A stretch of 64,000 nucleotides of DNA from positions 806,001 through 870,000 of the forward strand of contig CAVSSP010000004.1 of the NCBI GenBank assembly GCA_963730685.1, written 5' to 3'. Under the pieces are notes generated by a model, which saw only the letters and a program-made list of their open reading frames with translations, was not told where the DNA came from and ran no database searches. Origin of the DNA: Bog-756 sp963730685 (lineage in GTDB: Bacteria; Actinomycetota; Acidimicrobiia; Acidimicrobiales; RAAP-2). Within the stretch, counting starts at the first letter, position 1. Every line of letters begins with the position of its first letter. This document shows positions 35,952 to 44,755 of this stretch, one piece after another. The position numbers and the translations under genes are program-made.

Positions 35952-36280
35952 CGCGGTCGACCTGGCGTCGGGCTCGTCGTCGAGTCTTCGGAGGCAACGC
36001 CGCGCCGGCGATCATCTGGTCGAGCTGCTGAATATTGCCGCCCGAGAGCGCCGGGACGAGCGATCCTCCCTATGGCCGGGACATATTTCGAACGAAAGGT
36101 GTCCCCAGCGCATGGGAGAAGAATCGCCGCAACGGGATCTCGTCCTCACGATTCATCCCAGACCTCGACGAGGCCAACGGTCGACGAGGTGGGTGCTTTG
36201 CGTCCAGAAATCAACAGAGGTAAGGCGGGGGTAGATGAGCGAGGCGGGTTAAGGTCCGGTACACGACGGAGGTGAACGTA
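35952..36280. other. Intergenic region, nothing recognised
   Basis: About 330 bases of shadow frames. A GGAGGTGA ribosome site at its end belongs to the next gene. Confidence 0.3.
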
Positions 36281-37066
36281 ATGGCGAAGAGCACCCGCCA
36301 CAGCCGAGAGGAACTGCGAGCGCTGATCCTCGACACCGGCCGGACCATGCTGCAAGAAGAAGGCCTGAGCTCAGGGGCCGAGGCTCTCACCTTCAAGCGA
36401 GTGTTCGATCGCATCGAGAGAGACACAGGGATTCGGGTCACCAATGCCTCGGTTATCCGCAGGGTGTGGGAGAGCCAGTCCGACTTCCAAACCGATGTTC
36501 TGGTGACGGTCGCCCGAGGTCAGAATGGGACGGAGATCGATCGGGCCCAACAGGCACTCGGCCCGATCCTGGCATCGATCGATCTGACCACTGTGAGGTC
36601 TCGCGATCAGGCGCTCCGAGACCTTTGCCGGCTCGGCGGTGAACTCAACGCGCAGGCCGTGCGGGAATCAACCAACTGGCCGCTCCTGATCGGGGTTTGG
36701 GCGCAGGCCGCCAGCGGGCAATCGACCGTCACCAGCAAGAAGATCGAAGTTGCGCTGTTGTCTGCTTTCGACGGATTTGCCTCTCGGATCGAATCGATCT
36801 ACGGGGCGATGGTGGCAATGCTCGGTCTTCGGCTTCGGGAGGAGTTCACCCTCCGAGATTTCGTCATTGCCGAGGACTCGTTGAGTGAAGGTTATGGACT
36901 GCGCGACCGACTGGACGAAGCAGTCAGGAGAGTGATCGTGCGTCCTACGGGCCCGACCGGTGAACCGCAGGAGTGGACCATCTTCGCGGTGGCATTGGAG
37001 GGGCTGGTTCGCCAGTTCTTCGAGTTCGACCCCGACTGGTCCCCTCGTCAGGGGCAGACTGGCTGA
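36281..37066 (+). CDS. TetR-like transcriptional regulator
   Basis: 261 residues from ATG 36281 with GGAGGTGA just upstream. N-terminal STRHSREELRALILDTGRTM and FDRIERDTGIRVTNASVIRR resemble a TetR-type helix-turn-helix, but with a longer first helix and an insertion, so the family call is only probable. The C-terminal 180 residues have no recognised ligand domain. It is followed by decayed ABC transporter remnants on the other strand, which might once have been its target. Confidence 0.6.
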   Translation: MAKSTRHSREELRALILDTGRTMLQEEGLSSGAEALTFKRVFDRIERDTGIRVTNASVIRRVWESQSDFQTDVLVTVARGQNGTEIDRAQQALGPILASIDLTTVRSRDQALRDLCRLGGELNAQAVRESTNWPLLIGVWAQAASGQSTVTSKKIEVALLSAFDGFASRIESIYGAMVAMLGLRLREEFTLRDFVIAEDSLSEGYGLRDRLDEAVRRVIVRPTGPTGEPQEWTIFAVALEGLVRQFFEFDPDWSPRQGQTG

Positions 37067-37095
37067 GCCAGAAATCAACGAGCGGCGCAACTCAT

Positions 37096-37650
37096 TCAGG
37101 CAACGTGATTGCGAATCCACCAGAGGCCGACTGCAATCAGTGCGACGGCACCGGCGACGAAGATCACGGCCTCGCTGCACTGCAGTGCCCAGTAACGACT
37201 CGACGGAAGGTACGTCACAAAAGTATGGAGGTGAAACTCATCGACGCACCGTTGTACCGCTGTTTGCGCTTGCAACGCGGGCGATCGTCCTGCCGACGGG
37301 AGACTACTGGCGCATTTGCCACACACACCCGTTCGACGTCGGAGACGAGGTGGGACGACAACACGATGCTGACCTCCCCGTCGGCGACCTTCTCCATGAG
37401 AATCTGGAGGAACTCACGACGAGCGAGCGGGTCCAAGCTGGCTACGGGCTCGTCGAGCAGGAGCAGCTCCGGCCGCTTGGCGATTGCCAAGGTCAGCGCG
37501 AGCTGGGCGCGCTGACCACCAGACAGCTTGCCTGCTCTCTGGCTCAGATCGAGGCCGAGATCCGCTATTCGATTCTTGGCTAGCTCGGCGTCCCAGCGGG
37601 GATTGAGGCGGGCGCCGAAGCGAAGATGGTCGCGGACGACATTCGATTCT
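37096..37650 (-). pseudogene. ABC transporter remnant (ATPase C-terminal half joined to permease tail)
   Basis: From 37650 towards 37345 the minus strand encodes HLRFGARLNPRWDAELAKNR, LSGGQ signature, Walker B LLLLDEPVASLD and H-loop SSHLVSDVERV; Walker A and the first half are absent. The same transcript direction then ends near 37096 with SRYWALQCSEAVIFVAGAVA and LIAVGLWWIRNHVA, which is the last transmembrane helix of the usual partner permease. The intervening permease body is missing, so an internal deletion probably fused the two ends. A TetR/GntR-linked ABC export pair is the likely ancestor. Non-functional. Confidence 0.65.
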
Positions 37651-37660
37651 GAATGACTCT

Positions 37661-37852
37661 GTGAGCCCGGAGGCCCGGGCACTCCCAGGGTTCCAGAAGG
37701 GCGTGTGGATGAACGACGGAACTTGCACCGGCACCTGTGTCGTCGTGTTCGATTCTGAGCCAAACGCACAGTCAGCGGTTGCGCCCATGACACGAGACGG
37801 CGGTCCACAGGTGCTCGACGTGGGAGTACACCTAGTCGGGATCGAGGCATAG
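37661..37852 (+). pseudogene. Fragment of an ABM-like protein
   Basis: 63 codons: ALPGFQKGVWMNDGTCTGTC, VVVFDSEPNAQSAVAPMTRD and GVHLVGIEA, matching the C-terminal half of antibiotic-monooxygenase-like proteins (FQxGVW, VVFDSEE-type strand). The N-terminal half is missing, and the fragment begins a few bases from the truncated ABC remnant, so both were probably cut at one junction near 37655. Confidence 0.5.
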
Positions 37853-37917
37853 CTACTACGGACGACCAAGTGTCCCCTCCCGCCGGGTGGGCGGCGTTAT
37901 GGACCCTGGCTCAAATC

Positions 37918-38110
37918 CTATGAGGCAAACCCGATCAGAGGAACAAACGCGAGTAAGCCAACAACGAGGGTGGCCAGCGGAACCCAGTCTCCATGTGGGA
38001 CCTCACGAAGTCGAAACCGCTGAGCACCATCGTCACGAAGCCGACCACCATCGTCACGAAGCCGACCACCATCGTCACGACCAACAGGGACGAGACGATG
38101 ATCCGGGTGA
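37918..38110 (-). CDS. Possible small membrane protein spanning a 21-bp tandem repeat
   Basis: The minus strand over 38020-38110 reads TRIIVSSLLVVTMVVGFVTM and VVGFVTMVLSGFDFVRSHM, a hydrophobic segment made of repeated VGFVTMV units. After a shift near 37990 the other frame reads GDWVPLATLVVGLLAFVPLI and ends GFAS at a TAG (37918-37920). Joined, this would be two membrane helices. No start with a ribosome site was found; treat as provisional. Confidence 0.35.
38025..38080. repeat. 21-bp tandem repeat, almost three copies
   Basis: Unit CACCATCGTCACGAAG plus CCGAC repeats at 38025, 38046 and 38067; the third copy is cut after 14 bases. The length is a multiple of three, so it adds seven residues per copy to any frame crossing it. 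It lies in a region of gene remnants. Confidence 0.85.
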
Positions 38111-38338
38111 CCAGTCAGATTCGTGGCTCATCCATAAGAGGATCGCCATCGTCGTAAAGAATCCCCGAGAGCCAGCGTCGCGACAGCCCGCCTCAGACTC
38201 ACTGCTCGGATCACTATGGTGCCATTGTGAACCACGTCGGAGTATCTTGCCCGGCATCGTGAGAACCGCAGGGCAATGACCCGCTGGCTGGGCATGTTTG
38301 ACGAGGGTGCCCCTGACTGCCGGGTGCGAGTCATGGCC

Positions 38339-38593
38339 TCAGATCATCTCGGCCTTTACCCGAGGTCGAATCGAAGCCAGATACACGATGGAGAGGATGA
38401 CTCCGACTATCCCGGTGAAGATCCAAAAGAGCACGATCAGGGCGATCCACATCCCCTTTGACGATCTGGCCGCAACGAATGCACCGCCAGGTCGGGAAAT
38501 GGCGTCAACTAGCGCCCAAATCGGGACGACGAGTGTCACTAGGGCGATCACGAGAATGATCAAGCCGTCTGCCCCAAAGACTTCGCCCGTCAC
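38339..38593 (-). CDS. Small integral membrane protein (DUF2516-like)
   Basis: 84 residues with two hydrophobic helices (LIILVIALVTLVVPIWALVD, then SKGMWIALIVLFWIFTGIVG) separated by a short loop with AISRPGGAFVAA, and a basic end ASIRPRVKAEMI. The layout matches short actinobacterial membrane proteins such as DUF2516/PLDc_N-like ones. GTG or ATG start is near 38593. Function unknown. Confidence 0.6.
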   Translation of the reverse strand: MTGEVFGADGLIILVIALVTLVVPIWALVDAISRPGGAFVAARSSKGMWIALIVLFWIFTGIVGVILSIVYLASIRPRVKAEMI

Positions 38594-38929
38594 GCCGCCA
38601 CCTCCCGCTCAGATGTCACGACCTTAGACCTAGCCGGTGAGCGTGCGCCTGACCGCCGGACGGATGGATCCCTATGTCGTGCTGCTGAACCGGAGCAGTG
38701 ATCTGGCTCGAAGTTGCCCCAGGTGCGCTGATGGCTGCCCAATTGGTGACCGTGGCTCCCATGGCGACCAAGGGGCACCCGACGGCTTGGACGCCTGCCG
38801 GGATACAACTACCTGACTCGGCGATGGTCTGACCAGAGGCGGGAACCCCAAGTCCGAGTGCCCGAGAGGACCGCCCTCCACTGCCCGCTGTGGGAATCAC
38901 CTAGGTCTCTACCGGTAGCCTTTCGTGTC
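38594..38929. other. Intergenic region, nothing recognised
   Basis: About 335 bases. Only weak, overlapping shadow frames are present. Confidence 0.3.
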
Positions 38930-39289
38930 ATGACGCCAGGCCATACGATCACTATCAGTCCAACCGCCGCTCATGTAGAAGTTCGGCTTGGCGGCCGGGT
39001 GCTCGCCACCACCGACCGAGCCATGAAGCTCGACGAGACCGGGCTGCCCTCCCGCTATTACCTCCCGCCAGACGACGTGCAGATGGATCTCCTGAGGCCC
39101 ACGACGTTCCATACCAACTGTCCGTTCAAGGGTGAGGCGTCATATTGGTCTGTCGAGATCGACGGAGAGAGCCACGACGGCATCGTGTGGAGCTACGAGA
39201 CGCCGACGGCTCAGGCCGCCGAAGTGAGAGGGATGTTGTCTTTCTACCCAGACCGCACCGAGGTGACAGTCGACGGTCAGTCGCTTTGA
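38930..39289 (+). CDS. DUF427 protein
   Basis: 119 residues: ITISPTAAHVEVRLGGRVLA, PSRYYLPPDDVQMDLLRPTT and HTNCPFKGEASYWSVEIDGE, which contains the DUF427 core (TxCPFKGxAxYW). The fold is a small beta barrel; the role is not established, although some members sit near redox or nitrile genes. ATG 38930. Not part of an evident operon. Confidence 0.85.
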   Translation: MTPGHTITISPTAAHVEVRLGGRVLATTDRAMKLDETGLPSRYYLPPDDVQMDLLRPTTFHTNCPFKGEASYWSVEIDGESHDGIVWSYETPTAQAAEVRGMLSFYPDRTEVTVDGQSL

Positions 39290-39491
39290 GACTGCCCACC
39301 TGTCGAGTTCGATCTCCGGCTAGTCAGCCTGCCGACTCGCAGGTGGTGGGGCAACGCCAAGGCCCGACCCTTGAAGCACCAACAGGCCCCCCTCTGTCAC
39401 CCTGCCGAAAATCTGGACGGCAGACTGCCTCGGGACGCCTTGAGAGTGACCCACTGCGGCACTTCTGCCGCACCTCCCCGACCCATCCATC

Positions 39492-40277
39492 TCAAGTAGC
39501 GGCCAGCCACGCATACCGGATACCGATGGCCAGGACGAGAAGCCCCAGCAGTCGGCGGATTAGTGACTCAGGCAGTCGTGGCTGAAGCCGAGCGCCTGTA
39601 TATCCACCAACAAGTCCACCAGCTCCGAGTGCGATCCCAACTCCCCAGTCAGGTGCGACGGAGCCGTGGTGATGAACTGAGAGCAGCAGGAAGGTCGCCA
39701 CTCCGGCCACGGATGTGACGAAGGTCGATGCCAGCGTGGCTGGGGCCACCTCGGAGGGCGAGCGCCCTGATCCGATGAGTAACGGTGCCAGGATCGACCC
39801 GCCGCCGATCCCGTAGATACCGCCCACGACACCCACGATTGCCGCAGCAATACCGATGACTGCCGCCGACAGTCGCACCGTTCTTCTGAGCACCCTGCGG
39901 TCGAGAATGAGCCAGCCACCGAGCGGGACCAGCACACCAGCGATGACCACATCGAAGGCGACCGCTCCGGGCAGCAACTCCACACGGATGATCGAGCCGA
40001 TGATGACCCCTGGCAGGGTGCCCAGAACCAGCAACCGGGTCAACCGGCCACCCGTCTGACCTTGCCGCCAGTAGCGATAAAGCGCACCCGGTGTCGCCAC
40101 GACGTTGTAAAGGAGATTCGTCGGCGTCACCGAGGGGCTTGGCGTGCCGAGTACCCCGACCTGGAACGGCAGGAGTAGTGCCGCACCTGACACCCCGGCA
40201 GGGCTCGCCACGGTCGCCACGGTGAACGATGCCGCCAATGCAGCGACGTAGACCCAGGCTCCCGTCAGCACCCGCAC
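39492..40277 (-). CDS. TauE/SafE family anion exporter
   Basis: 261 residues, eight hydrophobic segments. FTVATVASPAGVSGAALLLP and GVVGGIYGIGGGSILAPLLI are the two inverted repeats with the G-rich family motif (GxxxGxGGG). Such proteins export sulphite, sulpho-organic acids or other anions. Start ATG 40277. Intact. The specific substrate cannot be read from sequence; the adjacent genes give no sulphur clue. Confidence 0.88.
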   Translation of the reverse strand: MRVLTGAWVYVAALAASFTVATVASPAGVSGAALLLPFQVGVLGTPSPSVTPTNLLYNVVATPGALYRYWRQGQTGGRLTRLLVLGTLPGVIIGSIIRVELLPGAVAFDVVIAGVLVPLGGWLILDRRVLRRTVRLSAAVIGIAAAIVGVVGGIYGIGGGSILAPLLIGSGRSPSEVAPATLASTFVTSVAGVATFLLLSVHHHGSVAPDWGVGIALGAGGLVGGYTGARLQPRLPESLIRRLLGLLVLAIGIRYAWLAAT

Positions 40278-40498
40278 ACCGTACCGGGTGGGCCCCTATG
40301 GACCTGTTGGCACGGTGTCTCTACACGGCGGCTGTGGGTGAGGTATTGAAGATCGGGTGCTTCCCGAGCGCGAGCTGCCACCAGCTCTTCGGAGCAACAC
40401 TCGGTGCCTGCTTGCTAGGCAGGCTGGGAGAAGACGGAGCTGCAACCTGCACAGCCTTCGTCGTCAAAGGTCCCGGTCGGTGGAAACATCTGTGGCGG

Positions 40499-40831
40499 TC
40501 ACGGCACCGTCAGGTGGTGCTGCAAGGCGTCGAGTCGGTCGTCCCAGCCGTGGGCGAGAGCGGCGAGGTACTGCTGGGCGACCTGCACGGGTGCAGACCT
40601 CAGTCGGTAGCGCACCCGGCGGCGTTCGCCTGGCTCGGACGTGACAAGGCCCGCGTCGGCCATGATGGCGAGGTGCTTGGCGACGGCTTGCCGGGTGATC
40701 GGTAGCCGAGCGGCCAGATCCGTGGCCGTGGTCGGACCGTCGGTGGCGAGAGCGGCGAGAATGGCGCGGCGGGTGGGGTCGGCGAGCGCGACGAAGACCT
40801 GCTCGGCGACAGCCTCGATGTCAGGCTCCAT
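40499..40831 (-). CDS. ArsR-family transcriptional regulator
   Basis: 110 residues with the winged-helix: VFVALADPTRRAILAALATD, TATDLAARLPITRQAVAKHL and LVTSEPGERRRVRYRLRSAP. There is no CxC metal motif, so it belongs to the non-metal ArsR group that pairs with AHSA1/SRPBCC genes. Start ATG 40831 overlaps the SRPBCC stop (40821-40823) by 11 bases. It probably represses the operon through the dyads at 41861-41901. Confidence 0.88.
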   Translation of the reverse strand: MEPDIEAVAEQVFVALADPTRRAILAALATDGPTTATDLAARLPITRQAVAKHLAIMADAGLVTSEPGERRRVRYRLRSAPVQVAQQYLAALAHGWDDRLDALQHHLTVP

Positions 40832-41252
40832 CGACGTGCACGGCCAGTTCAGACAGCTCGCGCGACCAGCCCTCATGGTGGGAGTCGTAGGTGTCCCGCC
40901 GGGTGTCGACGGGAAGCTGGGCGAAGCCGGTCTCGATCAGGTGAAGGAGGGTGCCGTCGCCGTCGGGTTCGAGGGTGAACTCGACGTAAGTGCGGCGCGG
41001 GTCTGCCTCGGGCAGGTCGGGCAGACGCCACGTGTATGCGAACACCGTGGGCTCCTCGACACGCTCTACGCGCATGTCGACCGTCATGCCCCCTGCGAAG
41101 GTCATCGTGGCCGCCCCACCGGGGCGCAGGTCGATGGTCGCGCGCTCGCCGAACCACGCGCCCAGTCCCTCGGCGGTGGTGAGTGCCTTCCACACCTCGC
41201 TTGGTGTCCGAGTCAAGGTCACCGTCCGTTCGATGCGGTCGGGGAACGCCAT
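40821..41252 (-). CDS. AHSA1/SRPBCC protein in the ArsR operon
   Basis: 143 residues: IERTVTLTRTPSEVWKALTT, GLGAWFGERATIDLRPGGAA and EFTLEPDGDGTLLHLIETGF, with the AHSA1-type end SHHEGWSRELSELAVHVDGA. A START-like domain with a GW region. It lies between another SRPBCC gene and ArsR, a common three-gene arrangement. Ligand unknown; a role in small-molecule resistance or modification is often inferred for such pairs. Confidence 0.88.
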   Translation of the reverse strand: MAFPDRIERTVTLTRTPSEVWKALTTAEGLGAWFGERATIDLRPGGAATMTFAGGMTVDMRVERVEEPTVFAYTWRLPDLPEADPRRTYVEFTLEPDGDGTLLHLIETGFAQLPVDTRRDTYDSHHEGWSRELSELAVHVDGA

Positions 41253-41349
41253 GACTTCCTCCTTTGGCTGTGATTGTGGATTATGTCGAACATCGGTCGC
41301 CGACCCGGGGACTGCCCGGTCACGAGTGACAGTCCCCGGGGGACCGGGA

Positions 41350-41829
41350 TCAACCGTTCTCTTCGGCGGCTCGGCGGGCGAGGTCACGCGGACTACGGTT
41401 CGGCGCGCCCGTGCCTCCCTCGACCAGCTCGCGCAGGCTGGTACCGACAAAATGATCCCAGCTGCGGCTGCACATCTCCTTGCACTCGAGCTGCTCGTCC
41501 AGGCCGCGGTGCTCAAAGGTGAGATCGCAAGAACCGTCGTCGATCGGCGTGATGGTGAAGGTAGGCTGGGTGCCCACCCAGTCCTCCATGAAAGTGCACT
41601 CGGTCACGGTCCAGCGGACGGTCGTCGGGCGGGTTGCCTCGTCAACGTGGACAAGAAGCGGCCGGTGGTCCGCCACCATGGGGAATCGCAGTTCGCCGCC
41701 GGTCATGCCCGACCCCGTCACCTGGCTCCACCAGGCGGTGAGCGCCTCGGTCGAGGTGACGGCGTCGAAGACGACTCCAGCTGGGGCGTTGATCCCGACG
41801 CTGATGCGGTAGTCGGTGCTGGTGGTCAT
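41350..41829 (-). CDS. SRPBCC protein, first gene of the ArsR operon
   Basis: 159 residues: YRISVGINAPAGVVFDAVTS, LTAWWSQVTGSGMTGGELRF and RWTVTECTFMEDWVGTQPTF. The fold is START-like, with the C-terminal helix MCSRSWDHFVGTSLRELVEG. It starts at ATG 41829 with GGAGGCC nearby and is separated from the next gene by about 97 bases. The operator dyads lie 32 bases upstream of its start. Ligand unknown. Confidence 0.85.
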   Translation of the reverse strand: MTTSTDYRISVGINAPAGVVFDAVTSTEALTAWWSQVTGSGMTGGELRFPMVADHRPLLVHVDEATRPTTVRWTVTECTFMEDWVGTQPTFTITPIDDGSCDLTFEHRGLDEQLECKEMCSRSWDHFVGTSLRELVEGGTGAPNRSPRDLARRAAEENG

Positions 41830-42233
41830 TGAGGGCCTCCTTGAGTAGAAGTGGAATATTGCAACCTACTGATTGCTACAATATGGCAACCAGTAGGTTG
41901 CGTCAAGGCGTTGAGCAGACTGAGCCGACATTTCGGCGTACTCCGGAAATTGCAGAGGCTCCCCGAGCTCGTTCCCGGAACTGCGGCGTCACGTCCCCAG
42001 TGGCGTATTCAGTGGGCGGTGTCGAGGGAGCGGACGAGGCAGTGACGCAGCCGGACAGATTGGTTACCCAATGCAGGCAAAAGCCATGGGGGAGACCTCC
42101 TCGCCACTACCGACCTGAATCTGGCCACTGATCTTGGCACTTCCGAGCTCTCCCATATGCGTAAGGAATTGGCCCGGACAATGACCGTGGCGCCGGTCCC
42201 ATGCCGCCGGTGGATGGCGCATATCGACTGGCG
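41830..42233. other. Intergenic region holding the ArsR-operon promoter
   Basis: About 400 bases. Apart from the double operator at 41861-41901 no gene was supported. Confidence 0.4.
41861..41901. promoter_or_regulatory. Double ArsR-type operator
   Basis: Perfect 16-bp dyad GCAACC-AGTA-GGTTGC at 41886-41901 and a related one GCAACC-TACT-GATTGC at 41861-41876. The outer arms GCAACCTACTG and CAGTAGGTTGC also pair perfectly with 19 bases between. The spacing of 25 and the sequence fit ArsR repressor sites. They lie 32 bases upstream of the first SRPBCC gene. Confidence 0.7.
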
Positions 42234-42617
42234 CTACGCGACTCCGGCAACGCCCAGCAGAGTGCCCTCGGGGTCTCTGAAGTGACCCACGACAAGACCA
42301 TTCGGTGAAGTCGTGGGACCCATGACCCGGGTTCCCCCGAGTTCTTCCGCCCGCTGCAACGCCGCTCCGACATCGGGTACGCCGACGTAGAACAATGCGC
42401 GACTCTCATAGGCCGACCCGCCTCCAACGCCACCGGGAATGCCGGTTCCGTCTTCAGCGGTGATGGTGTTCACAAACCCGTAGCTCTCAGACTCCGACAC
42501 TTCTTGCGCCACCGGAGACGGGACCTCGAACTCCCAGCCAAACAGTGCGCCGAAGTAGCTTCGGAGGCGAGCCGGGTCCCTACCGACGACCTCAAAATGC
42601 ACAACCGGCTGTGGCAT
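42234..42617 (-). CDS. VOC family protein
   Basis: 127 residues from ATG 42617, with AGGAGG seven bases upstream, which decides this start over 42653. PQPVVHFEVVGRDPARLRSY, FYVGVPDVGAALQRAEELGG and VVGHFRDPEGTLLGVAGVA show the two beta-alpha-beta-beta modules, with FEV-His and DPEG motifs. Small-molecule metalloenzyme or binding protein. Substrate unknown. Confidence 0.85.
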   Translation of the reverse strand: MPQPVVHFEVVGRDPARLRSYFGALFGWEFEVPSPVAQEVSESESYGFVNTITAEDGTGIPGGVGGGSAYESRALFYVGVPDVGAALQRAEELGGTRVMGPTTSPNGLVVGHFRDPEGTLLGVAGVA

Positions 42618-42713
42618 CAACGTGCCTCCTGACTTGGCGATCGGGACCGTCACTACTGCACCACAGCGAGTGCCTTTAAAGTCTGTCCCTGATCGCCGTG
42701 GCGGAGGGAACAG

Positions 42714-43490
42714 CTAGATCAGTGATTCCAACCTGGCTGCCATCTCTCGATAGCGGCTCACGGGAATCAAATGGACACCTTCGAATGCCTCTGACTCGTA
42801 GATGGCTTTGATGTGATTGCAGGCTATGTCCACGCCTGATCCCCGATCTCGGTCCAGCTGTCCGATGATCGGCTCGGGCACGGCCAACTGGGGTACGTCG
42901 GCCGACAGCTTCCGAGCCATCGAGGGACTCGGGAGCACCATGACTCCTGCGTAGATCGGACCGTCGAACTCGACCGATGTGCGCCATCGGAGCAGGTCCT
43001 CGATCGAGTAGGTCACCTGGGTGAGAAGAAAGTCAGCGTCCTGCTTCCAATCCGGAATGGGTCGCAGGCCGGTCGCTACGCCGAGCCTGGGTGAGTCGAT
43101 CATCTCCGTGCGTTCGGCGAAGGCCCGGGCTTCGGCAATCATGGATTTGACCGTGAGGTCGTCCGAACGGGCGCCCGTCTCCGGTCGGTCACCGTACACG
43201 AATAGGAACTCGTTCACTCCATAGGCGGCTGCGGTGAGAAGATCCCTCTGGAACCCGAGGACATTCCGGTCACGAGCATTGATGCATGCGATCGATCGGC
43301 CACCCATGAGTCGTACCTCATGCGCTACCGCGATGCTCGATACCGTCGCACGGCCGATGTGGTTGTCCGGGATCAAAAAGGCGCTGGCGACCTCACTCAG
43401 CACGCCGATCTGATGACGGACGTGTGTCACGTCCGGGCGGGTGGCAGGCTCGACTTCACAGATGATCTCGAACTTCCGTGGCGGCATCAC
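42714..43490 (-). CDS. Methylenetetrahydrofolate reductase-like protein
   Basis: 258 residues, (beta/alpha)8 barrel. FEIICEVEPATRPDVTHVRH, ACINARDRNVLGFQRDLLTA and GVNEFLFVYGDRPETGARSD are MetF-family regions, with LGVATGLRPIPDWKQDADFL corresponding to the FAD/folate pocket. It is shorter than typical MetF (about 290). Some family members act with corrinoid-linked demethylation instead of methionine synthesis; no such genes are adjacent. Start ATG 43490 (or the next ATG). Confidence 0.78.
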   Translation of the reverse strand: MMPPRKFEIICEVEPATRPDVTHVRHQIGVLSEVASAFLIPDNHIGRATVSSIAVAHEVRLMGGRSIACINARDRNVLGFQRDLLTAAAYGVNEFLFVYGDRPETGARSDDLTVKSMIAEARAFAERTEMIDSPRLGVATGLRPIPDWKQDADFLLTQVTYSIEDLLRWRTSVEFDGPIYAGVMVLPSPSMARKLSADVPQLAVPEPIIGQLDRDRGSGVDIACNHIKAIYESEAFEGVHLIPVSRYREMAARLESLI

Positions 43491-43642
43491 TCAACGATAC
43501 GCCGGGTTCTTGGAGGGTGCCCCCTACTGCCGGAACGAGGCGCCATCGCCGTCGCCCACTGACACAGTGGGCATCGTCCTGCCGCTGAGCGGCTGGGGAC
43601 TGATGTGGGCGGACCGACGCGCCCTGACTATGATCCCACCCG

Positions 43643-44080
43643 ATGCCACTGGTCGTGCTCATCCCGGGCTATGGCGGTCGCTTTCGAGCCGTGGAGCGGT
43701 GGCGGATAGCCGTCGCACTGCGGACTCTGGCTTTGCATGGAGGCGGCAGCCTGGTAGCCAGCGGACATCGAGGCGAGGCGGAGCGACTGGCAGCGCTGGC
43801 ACCGGATCACCAAGTCGACATCGAGCCAACGGCGCGATCTACCCAGGAAAACATCGAGCGTTCGATTCCATTGATCGAGGGTGCCGACCAGTTGGCCATC
43901 GCGTCTGGTCGGTTCCATGCTCGGCGAGCCAATCGCTACTTGGGGCAGTTGCGTCCCGACCTCACCGAGCGAATGGTGCCCGCCGATCGGCAGTGGTGGC
44001 GTGGGTGGTGGATTCAGATCGGTGACGCAGCCTACGAAGCCCTCCTGGCGGCGCGAATCCATGGCAGATCGGTTCGTTAG
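43643..44080 (+). CDS. DUF218 (YdcF/SanA-like) protein
   Basis: 145 residues: MPLVVLIPGYGGRFRAVERW, ASGHRGEAERLAALAPDHQV and PTARSTQENIERSIPLIEGA. The E..ARST..N pattern and the DUF218 fold are clear. No N-terminal membrane helix is present, unlike SanA/ElyC, so a cytoplasmic form is likely. Members are linked to envelope integrity or to nucleotide-like ligand binding. ATG 43643. Confidence 0.8.
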   Translation: MPLVVLIPGYGGRFRAVERWRIAVALRTLALHGGGSLVASGHRGEAERLAALAPDHQVDIEPTARSTQENIERSIPLIEGADQLAIASGRFHARRANRYLGQLRPDLTERMVPADRQWWRGWWIQIGDAAYEALLAARIHGRSVR

Positions 44081-44168
44081 ATACCATCGGCACAAGCTCC
44101 AGCCTGGCGACCGTGCCCCTGATCGCCGGACTCGGGCGTGGGATTCCGTGGATATATAGGGTTGGCGA

Positions 44169-44558
44169 ATGTCACCATTTCCGGCTTTCAATCATTACGC
44201 CTTGACCGTTTCCGATCTCCAACGAAGCATCGAGTGGTACGAGCTCCTCTTCGAGTCGCCGCCTGTTGCGGTCATCGACGAGGACAGTTTTCGAGCGGCG
44301 ATCTGGTTCGAGCCGATGTTCGCAATCCACGAAAATCGACACCAGCTCGAGGGAGACGTGTTCGATGAAGCTCGAATCGGACTCGACCACATCGCCTTTG
44401 GTTGCACCAGTCGAGGAGAACTCGAATCCTGGCCGGCACGACTCGATGCCTTGGGTATCGAGCACGGTGAGATCTTGGACCGGCCGTACGGGGCCGGTCT
44501 CGCATTCCGGGACCCGGACAACATTCAGCTCGAGTTCTTTCTGCCCATGGGCTCATAG
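44169..44558 (+). CDS. VOC family protein
   Basis: 129 residues: AFNHYALTVSDLQRSIEWYE, HIAFGCTSRGELESWPARLD and FRDPDNIQLEFFLPMGS. The metal ligand pattern His (FNHYAL), His (LDHIAF) and Glu (QLEFF) is intact. Probably a glyoxalase-like enzyme or binding protein. ATG 44169. Confidence 0.85.
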   Translation: MSPFPAFNHYALTVSDLQRSIEWYELLFESPPVAVIDEDSFRAAIWFEPMFAIHENRHQLEGDVFDEARIGLDHIAFGCTSRGELESWPARLDALGIEHGEILDRPYGAGLAFRDPDNIQLEFFLPMGS

Positions 44559-44755
44559 GTCGCCGAGCAGGAGACATGCCAGGTCGTGACGCTCAGCGAG
44601 TGCGCGAGCGAGGATTGATCTGTCGGCAGCACCACTGCTGACGACAGCGGCCCGAGAAATTTGGAGATCGTACTCGTCGCTGAGGCCGGGGTGCCCACAT
44701 CACCGGGTCGGCGGGAGATCCCTGGCTCCCGTTGACCCGGCCGTACGATTGCTGG

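Noticed and set aside
38025..38080. Repeat as CRISPR array
   Set aside because: Direct abutting 21-bp copies, no spacers, and no cas gene.
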